From contig CALUOH010000022.1 of the NCBI GenBank assembly GCA_944322025.1, positions 1 to 40,683 on the forward strand: a stretch of DNA of 40,683 nucleotides, read 5' to 3'. Source of the DNA: an uncultured Bacteroidales bacterium (lineage in GTDB: Bacteria; Bacteroidota; Bacteroidia; Bacteroidales; Paludibacteraceae). Position numbers and translations under genes: made by a program. The notes below the pieces were generated by a model, which saw only the letters and a program-made list of their open reading frames with translations, was not told the DNA's origin and made no database searches. This document shows, in pieces, positions 35,452 through 40,683 of the stretch (position 1 is its first letter; every line of letters starts with the position of its first letter).

Positions 35452-35613
35452 TCTATCTTAAGGTATTAAATTCTACAGTCCATACAGGCTCTCCCGTCTG
35501 CGTCCTTCACGCACATCGGGCATACTCCGCACTCTCATATCCTGACGGCACACCTGCCTCCTTATATGCCTTGCCGTTCCGGCTTACGCAGCCCGTCATT
35601 GCTGCCCGTTATC

Positions 35614-36522
35614 TCACCTCCTCTTCACCTGCATCTGGCTGATAAATAGCCCCGCTATCACAATGGCTATTCCCGCCACTCTGCTCCATGCCAACCTCTC
35701 CCCGTATATCAGCCACACCGCCAGTGCCGTAATCGCCGGCTGTATATTGTTGAAAGCGTTCGACTTCGTCACGCCTATCACCCTCACCACCTTGCAGAAA
35801 AGCACATACCCCAGCACCGAGGCCAGTGCCGCAAGCAGCACCACGCACCCGAACGCCCTCCACGAAAACTCCACGCTATCCAGCCGTCCCCCATCCACTA
35901 TGAAGAAAGTCGGTATGAAGAATATCATGCTTGACAGGTGAACATAGAATATCGTCGTCGTGCTGTTATACTTCTCCGGCACCTTTTTCAGGAAAATGGT
36001 GTACATCACCGCGCACATCACTGCCAGCAGCAGCACCGCCAGCCCCTTCGGGTTCACAGCCAGGTGCTCCCCCTCCATCACCACCATCGTTACCCCCACA
36101 AACGACACCACTATGCCCGCTATGTTGTACCACGACACCCTCTCACCTATGATTATATACGCCAGCAGCGGCGAGAACAGCGGTATCGTGCTAAGTATCA
36201 CACTCGCCACCGCCGCATTCATCATCGACAACCCGTAAGCCTCGCAGATGAAATAGCAGAACGGCTGCGAAAAACCCGCACACAGCAGCGTCAGCGCGTC
36301 CCTCTTGCTCTCTATCCTTTGCAGGTTGCCCGTAGCCACACCCACCGCCAGCAGCATCAGCGTCGCCATCCCTATCCTCATCGTCACAGTCATCACCGGC
36401 GTAAACGCCTTCAGTGCCTCCTGCGTCACAAGGAACGACGTGGCCCATATCACCATCGCCGTCGTAATGTATATATATGCCCTTGTCTTGCTCACAGACT
36501 CCCTCTTTACAATGCCGCTCAT
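35614..36522 (-). CDS. EamA/DMT family transporter 2
   Basis: The 302-residue ten-TM transporter starts at the ATG at 36522 (MSGIVKRESVSKTRAYIYIT); a GTG nine codons upstream is possible but less likely. Both EamA halves are complete (MVIWATSFLVTQEALKAF ... NAFNNIQPAITALAVWLIYGE). It lies 32 nt after trpS and 162 nt before its paralogue; no promoter is seen between the two, so read-through from the trpS promoter is likely. Substrate unknown. Confidence 0.92.
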   Translation of the reverse strand: MSGIVKRESVSKTRAYIYITTAMVIWATSFLVTQEALKAFTPVMTVTMRIGMATLMLLAVGVATGNLQRIESKRDALTLLCAGFSQPFCYFICEAYGLSMMNAAVASVILSTIPLFSPLLAYIIIGERVSWYNIAGIVVSFVGVTMVVMEGEHLAVNPKGLAVLLLAVMCAVMYTIFLKKVPEKYNSTTTIFYVHLSSMIFFIPTFFIVDGGRLDSVEFSWRAFGCVVLLAALASVLGYVLFCKVVRVIGVTKSNAFNNIQPAITALAVWLIYGERLAWSRVAGIAIVIAGLFISQMQVKRR

Positions 36523-36554
36523 GGCCGTGCGCCGCGCAGCCTCTTGCACAGGCT

Positions 36555-37541
36555 TTATCTGAACCCTATTATCTGCCTCACCTCCTCGATAGTCCTCCTC
36601 GCGCTCTCCCGCGCCTTCTCCGCCCCCTCCTCGGCAATACGCCTCAGCAGCTGCCTGTTGGCCGAATACTCCGCTATCCTCTCCCTTATCGGGGCATTGA
36701 ACGCCGCTATATCCGCCGCAAGCTGCTTCTTCAGGTCACCGTACCTTATTGAGCAGTCATTCCACTTCTCGTTGAAATAGTCGTATGTCTCCTTCGTCGA
36801 GACAATCTCGAGGAACGTGAACAGGTTCTGTATCACCTCCGGCTTCTCCGAGTTCGGCACCGTAGGTCCCGAATCCGTCACCGCCTTCATCACCTTCTTC
36901 TTTATTGAAGCCTCATCCTCATACAGGTATATGCAGTTCCCCTCGCTCTTCCCCATCTTACCGCTCCCGTCCAGACCCGGTATCTTCACCGCCCGCTCCG
37001 ACAGCGTATAGTTCTGCGGCTCAGGGAAAAACTCCACCCCGTACATCGTGTTGAACCTCCTCGCGAACTTACGCGCCATCTCCATATTCTGCTCTTGGTC
37101 CTTCCCCACGGGCACCTTCACCGCCTTGTGTATCAATATGTCCGCCGCCATCAGCGTCGGGTACGTCAGCAGACCCGCGTTCACATTGTCCGGCTGCTTC
37201 CGCGCCTTCTCCTTGAACGTAGTGCACCTCTCCAGCTCACCCAGATAAGCGTTCATGTTCAGGAACAGATACAGCTCCAGCACCTCCTTCACATCGCTCT
37301 GCACATATATCGTCGCCTTCTCCGGGTCAATCCCGCACGCCAGATACTCCGCCAGTATCGTCTCCGCGCTCCTCACTATATTCTCCGGCTTCGGGCTCGT
37401 CGTAAGCGAATGCCAGTCCGCAATGAAAAAATAACAGTCATGCGTCTCCTGCATCTGCACAAAACTCCTCACCGCACCGAAATAATTTCCCAAGTGCAGA
37501 TTGCCGGTCGGCCTTATCCCGCTCACAACTATCTCTCTCAT
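36555..37541 (-). CDS. trpS: Tryptophan--tRNA ligase
   Basis: The 328-residue class I synthetase has the HIGH-type signature NLHLGN (14-19) and the KMSKS-type motif KMGKS (about 194-198). MREIVVSGIRPTGN is the usual family start. The frame is open 25 codons upstream, but the promoter (37583-37613) lies inside that stretch, so the start is set at 37541; an ATG two codons earlier (37547) is also possible. First gene of the series trpS-eamA-eamA-nrnA-lysS. Confidence 0.97.
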   Translation of the reverse strand: MREIVVSGIRPTGNLHLGNYFGAVRSFVQMQETHDCYFFIADWHSLTTSPKPENIVRSAETILAEYLACGIDPEKATIYVQSDVKEVLELYLFLNMNAYLGELERCTTFKEKARKQPDNVNAGLLTYPTLMAADILIHKAVKVPVGKDQEQNMEMARKFARRFNTMYGVEFFPEPQNYTLSERAVKIPGLDGSGKMGKSEGNCIYLYEDEASIKKKVMKAVTDSGPTVPNSEKPEVIQNLFTFLEIVSTKETYDYFNEKWNDCSIRYGDLKKQLAADIAAFNAPIRERIAEYSANRQLLRRIAEEGAEKARESARRTIEEVRQIIGFR

Positions 37542-37582
37542 AACCATATATATTGTAAAATCCTTACCTCTATCCTTTGTCG

Positions 37583-37613
37583 CAAAGGTACGAAAAAAAC
37601 ACCGAACCGCCAA
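37583..37613 (-). promoter_or_regulatory. Promoter of trpS
   Basis: The minus strand reads TTG (37611-37613), 20 nt, TACCTTTG (37583-37590). The leader would be about 35 nt. Confidence 0.85.
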
Positions 37614-37674
37614 CATTGCCCCTCCATCAATCTAGATTAAAAACATAAGTAGCTGTTCAAAATTGATTGTATAT

Positions 37675-37760
37675 TATCACTTGCATGATATTGTGCGGTG
37701 CCGCATCCTGTCTTGTGTCGTCAGACGCAAAATATGAGCGCACAAGAAATACAAGTGATG
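37675..37760. repeat. Collapsed derivative of element B (copy 3)
   Basis: The plus strand joins a piece like the long-stem start of copy 2 (CATGATATTGTGCGGTG) directly to the end part (CCGCATCCTGTCTTGTGTCG, then TCAG). This looks like an internal deletion of about 170 bp. It still folds: ATCACTTG (37676-37683) with CAAGTGAT (37752-37759), TTGTGCG (37691-37697) with CGCACAA (37739-37745), tip GTC(GTCA)GAC. It lies about 60 bp upstream of the trpS promoter. Confidence 0.55.
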
Positions 37761-37818
37761 CAAAGCTTTTTTTACATGTTTCCCATCATATCCTTTAATT
37801 TAATATAGTAGCGTTTAA

Positions 37819-37872
37819 TTTTAAACTGCTACTTGCTCTCTCGACGGAACAGCTACGGACACCCTCCGAAGC
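37819..37872 (+). repeat. Repeat family A, degenerate copy 9
   Basis: The core is diverged (TTTTAAACTGCTACTTGCTC), but the tail TCTCGACGGAACAGCTACGG, then ACACCCTCCGAAGC, matches copy 5 closely. The rest of 37617-38030 shows no gene; a weak TAACTTCG at 37934 might serve the next gene. Confidence 0.55.
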
Positions 37873-38030
37873 ATCCCCCTATCTCCTCAACGGCTCAATG
37901 CCCCAGCACATCCCCAGTCTCGCAAATTATCACTAACTTCGCACTGCCGATGCCACTCCGCCCTTGCCGGACTCCAGCAGAGCTCGCATAGACGGATACC
38001 CGTTGGCTCAAAAACATTTACACACAGCCC

Positions 38031-38630
38031 ATGAACCCACTGACAGAAAACGACGACAACACCGGCGAGACAACCACACTCCTCATTCGCCACATGGTCT
38101 GCCCGCGCTGTATAATGGCAGTACGCGACATACTCACCCGCGCCGGACTCTCCCCGCTCTCCGTCAAACTTGGCAGCGCAGTCATCCCCGGCCGACTCTC
38201 AGCCGAAACCTTGGCTCACATATCCGACAGCCTCGATGCCATCGGGTTCAGCCTGATAAAAGACCGCCGCTCTGCCCTCGTCGAACAGATAAAGACAGCC
38301 GTCATAGACTACGTCCACAGCTCCGGAAAATCCAGAAAAAAAACATTCTCCGACCTCATCGCATCATCACTCCACCGCGACTACAGCCACCTGAGCAAAA
38401 TATTCTCCGAAACCACAGGCACCACAATAGAACAATACATCATAGCACAGAAAATAGAACGGGTAAAAGAACTCATCGAATACGGTGACCTGACCATTAG
38501 CGAGATAGCCGACCTCCTCGGATACTCCAGCGCGGCGCACCTCAGCGCGCAATTCCGCAAACACACGGGACTGACCCCCAGCGAATACAAAAAGCTACGC
38601 TCCGCGCGCGCATCCCTTGACAGCATCTGA
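38031..38630 (+). CDS. AraC-family regulator with N-terminal CxxC (HMA-like) domain
   Basis: The 199-residue cytoplasmic protein joins a small N-terminal domain of about 75 residues, containing IRHMVCPRCIMAVRDIL (Cys24, Cys27), to a complete AraC DNA-binding domain (about 95-190). Both helix-turn-helices are visible, including the second-helix segment LTISEIADLLGYSSAAHLSA and FRKHTGLTPSEYKKLR. The N-terminal part looks like a heavy-metal-associated fold (MxCxxC followed by an amphipathic helix), so metal, or possibly redox, sensing is inferred. Regulated genes are not evident; the next gene is a secreted protein on the same strand 208 nt downstream. Confidence 0.85.
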   Translation: MNPLTENDDNTGETTTLLIRHMVCPRCIMAVRDILTRAGLSPLSVKLGSAVIPGRLSAETLAHISDSLDAIGFSLIKDRRSALVEQIKTAVIDYVHSSGKSRKKTFSDLIASSLHRDYSHLSKIFSETTGTTIEQYIIAQKIERVKELIEYGDLTISEIADLLGYSSAAHLSAQFRKHTGLTPSEYKKLRSARASLDSI

Positions 38631-38771
38631 ATCTGAACCCGCTCCGGACAATTCACATCTGCATCTCCCTACAGACATAATTTAAGTTAATCATAGCCGC
38701 ATTCATTCTTATCAATGCCTAAATTAACATAAAACGATACCCCGCGACACACATCCTTCGATAATTATGCT

Positions 38772-38779
38772 TACCTTTG
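38772..38779 (+). promoter_or_regulatory. -7 box of the secreted beta-propeller-like protein
   Basis: TACCTTTG about 60 nt before the start codon. No good TTG at -33. The interval 38631-38770 is AT-rich and otherwise featureless. Confidence 0.55.
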
Positions 38780-38838
38780 CCCCCACAACGTTAAACATAA
38801 TACGACTGTAACATACACTAATTCTAAATTCATCCATC

Positions 38839-40170
38839 ATGAGAAAACTATTTACTCTATTGGCTGCAAACATGCTCATCGTCAGTGGGCTGTTTGCTCA
38901 GGAAAGCGGAGAGGCCACATTCGCGGAACAGGCCGGAAAAGTCAGTGTCAACTCACAGGTGACAAGAGTCTCTCCAAGCGGCAAATACATCGCCGGTCAG
39001 GAAGACTCCGAAAGCGGCATCATGCTTCTTTGGGATACCGAGAACAATGACTACCGGACAGTAGACTTCAAAGGCGCGGGACAGATATGGTATGTGACCG
39101 ACAACGGCACTCTCCTCGGACAGGCCAACAAACGTCCCGTCATTTTCAGGACAGACGACGAAGAGCCTGTTTACATCGACACGACAGGACAGGCTTTCGG
39201 CTGCAATGCGGACGAGACAATTCTCGTGGGAATAGCCGACTACGGAGATGGCATGTACGTCACCCCGAAAGTGTGGAGACCGGACGGTGAAACATTCACA
39301 GTCGAAGTGCTGGACTATCCTGCTGACGACCAGAACTTCGAGAACGGTGCCTTCGCAAAAGGCATATCCGGCGACGGCAAGCTCATTTGGGGCACGTATG
39401 CTGCATACTCATACAGCATGGTCGTATGGCGCGCAGACGAAGCTGGAGACTATGTCTTGGACGACGTGACAAAAAGGCTCATGGCTCAGGACGCTGCAAT
39501 AACTGGCATCGAACCAGAATACATGAGCCCGAACGGCAAATACATCACAGGTATATGCTACAAGGGTTTCGACGGCTATGTATTCAGATACGACACTGAG
39601 GCCGACAAATTTGAACTGATAGCGACTCCGGCAAACGAGAACCCTTCGGCTCGCGGTTGGGGCGTGGCTGACGACGGTACGATAGTAAGCACCAACGAGC
39701 CGCAGATGATGACGCGCGTGCCGTACATCGTACGCAGTGGTTCTGACGTTATGGTGCCGTTTGCCGAATGGCTCTCATACAGCGATGTAGATATTGAGGA
39801 CAACATCAGCAACTCCATGAGCGTAACCCTCTCCGGCATCAGCCGTGACGGCAAGACCATCGGCGGATACTATCTCGGAGCGTCAGGATACGTCTCTTTC
39901 TTCTACCACATCCCAGACCTCCAGCTCGGCATCGGTCAGGTCACTGACGACATCGAGCGCGATGACAACTTCTGCTACCTCAGCGACCGCCAGCTCTACA
40001 TACCCGAGGGCTGCGACGCGCTCTGCATCTACACCATGGCCGGGCTGCCCGTCTACACCGCGACAGACAACACTGCAACGGTTCACAACCTCTCGCGCCT
40101 TGCCAACGGCATATACGTAGTCAAGGCTGAAAAGGGAGGCAAAAGCCTCGTGACCAAGATAGCACTCTGA
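38839..40170 (+). CDS. Secreted beta-propeller-like protein with T9SS-type C-terminal domain
   Basis: The 443-residue protein has a signal peptide (MRKLFTLLAANMLIVSGLFA). A long body has repeated short motifs such as VSPSGKYIAGQEDSESG, GISGDGKLIWGTY, MSPNGKYITGICYKG and GISRDGKTIGGYYLG, suggesting propeller blades. The last 75-80 residues resemble a type IX secretion sorting domain: CDALCIYTMAGLPVYTATDN, ANGIYVVKAEKGGKSLVTKI. Such proteins cross the outer membrane through T9SS and are often attached to the surface. No enzyme motif was seen; function unknown. Balanced base composition, unlike the C-rich + strand of the preceding 10 kb. Confidence 0.85.
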   Translation: MRKLFTLLAANMLIVSGLFAQESGEATFAEQAGKVSVNSQVTRVSPSGKYIAGQEDSESGIMLLWDTENNDYRTVDFKGAGQIWYVTDNGTLLGQANKRPVIFRTDDEEPVYIDTTGQAFGCNADETILVGIADYGDGMYVTPKVWRPDGETFTVEVLDYPADDQNFENGAFAKGISGDGKLIWGTYAAYSYSMVVWRADEAGDYVLDDVTKRLMAQDAAITGIEPEYMSPNGKYITGICYKGFDGYVFRYDTEADKFELIATPANENPSARGWGVADDGTIVSTNEPQMMTRVPYIVRSGSDVMVPFAEWLSYSDVDIEDNISNSMSVTLSGISRDGKTIGGYYLGASGYVSFFYHIPDLQLGIGQVTDDIERDDNFCYLSDRQLYIPEGCDALCIYTMAGLPVYTATDNTATVHNLSRLANGIYVVKAEKGGKSLVTKIAL

Positions 40171-40203
40171 CTTATAAGTTGTTTGCTATAACTATACAAC
40201 CCG

Positions 40204-40246
40204 GATACCCGATATGCCTCTCCGCATGTCGGGTATCTTCTTTTCT
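40204..40246 (+). terminator. Terminator of the secreted protein gene
   Basis: GATACCCGATATGC (40204-40217) pairs with GCATGTCGGGTATC (40224-40237) with one G-U, followed by TTCTTTTCTT. Confidence 0.9.
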
Positions 40247-40442
40247 TGACTCCCGCTCACATGAACCATTGGTCCAAATCACTCACACCATCCCGCCCGC
40301 CCCGTTAAATTTAACTGTACAACATTAACCCTGCCCGCCTCGCACCACTCCGTTATGTTAAACAGCCCTCATATTGTCATATTATAACTTAATTATTTAT
40401 AAACAAAAACCCTCTAATGCTCCTCTTCAACAAAAAAATCAC

Positions 40443-40450
40443 TACCTTTG
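40443..40450 (+). promoter_or_regulatory. -7 box near the right edge
   Basis: TACCTTTG in an AT-rich stretch, with no TTG at -33. It would start transcription near 40457 and serve either the short frame at 40460 or a gene beyond the window. Confidence 0.45.
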
Positions 40451-40459
40451 CCTCATGAT

Positions 40460-40609
40460 ATGGAAGACAGCGGAGAGCGATGTCGATATGTTTGGTTGAT
40501 AGCCATTCTTACTCAGTTCATGTCCTCAACACTGAAAAGATACATTATAATTAATCATGCGAATCAGGAGTTGAAAATAGCATCTGATTCAAGTTTTAAA
40601 AGTTTGTAA
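40460..40609 (+). CDS. Possible small protein, 49 aa
   Basis: ATG at 40460 opens 49 codons to TAA at 40607: MEDSGERCRYVWLIAILTQF, then MSSTLKRYIIINHANQELKI and a short polar end. It has a hydrophobic stretch (about 10-21). The only support is a TACCTTTG box 9 nt upstream, which would give a nearly leaderless message. A competing ATG at 40455 gives only 14 codons. The rest of 40250-40683 holds nothing else I can support. Confidence 0.2.
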   Translation: MEDSGERCRYVWLIAILTQFMSSTLKRYIIINHANQELKIASDSSFKSL

Positions 40610-40683
40610 TTCAGTTGATTATCTCATTGTTTTATTTTGTAATCTCCTTGAAAATCAGTATATTAGAGCAATAATTCCACTTA

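Overview
This window reads as ordinary chromosome of an anaerobic, gut-type Bacteroidota, most likely order Bacteroidales. The evidence is as follows. Promoters are of the Bacteroidetes type (TTG, about 17-20 nt, TAnnTTTG) rather than TTGACA/TATAAT. Starts lack obvious Shine-Dalgarno sites. There is a secreted protein with a type IX-secretion-like C-terminal tail, a TRL-like lipoprotein, an M13 lipoprotein peptidase, a four-subunit 2-oxoacid:ferredoxin oxidoreductase, and a ligA-DUF6913-dapA arrangement. Most genes lie on the minus strand. No tRNA, rRNA, CRISPR array or complete insertion sequence was found.

Layout. 1-900: AT-rich flank with the first codons of a gene leaving the window, a large structured-RNA candidate and two repeat copies. 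912-3596 (-): ferredoxin-alpha-beta-gamma subunits of a 2-oxoacid oxidoreductase, with promoter and terminator. 3992-4795 (-): ADP-ribosylglycohydrolase. 5207-7234 (-): M13 peptidase. 7333-9276 (-): thrS. 9957-12273: divergent pabA / pabB-pabC (folate precursor p-aminobenzoate) driven from mirror-image promoters. 12770-13069 (+): glutaredoxin-like protein. 13241-19225 (-): a SecD-head-like membrane protein, NUDIX hydrolase, macro-like protein, sbcD and sbcC in one overlapping operon. 19499-22417 (-): TPR protein and TraB/GumN-like protein. 22569-22916 (-): TIGR04076-like protein. 23560-24476 (+): TRL-like lipoprotein with a long structured leader, and an unknown secreted protein. 24508-27953 (-): ligA-DUF6913-dapA. 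28123-30729 (-): mutS. 31585-37541 (-): trpS, two EamA transporters, an NrnA-type DHH phosphoesterase and lysS. 38031-38630 (+): a CxxC/HMA-like-AraC regulator. 38839-40170 (+): secreted beta-propeller-like protein. 40171-40683: AT-rich flank.

The coding content is mostly housekeeping; the unusual material lies between genes. (i) An approximately 270-bp element, here called B, sits directly upstream of thrS and of mutS, with a collapsed derivative upstream of trpS. Its hairpin arms differ in sequence between copies but stay complementary, and its three main hairpins are capped by loops of the form C(NTCA)G. This is the best candidate for an undescribed structured RNA or ssDNA-folding mobile element. 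(ii) A short family A, centred on TTAAAAACACGTACTCTC, occurs about nine times, only between genes, often in pairs and near pyrimidine-rich tracts. (iii) A family C is seen twice. (iv) The leader of the TRL-like gene carries mutually exclusive helices, and the RNA candidate at 378-592 has two competing folds. (v) A near-perfect 46-bp palindrome lies between two convergent genes. Functions given to these elements are inference; the repeats and complementarities were read directly from the sequence.
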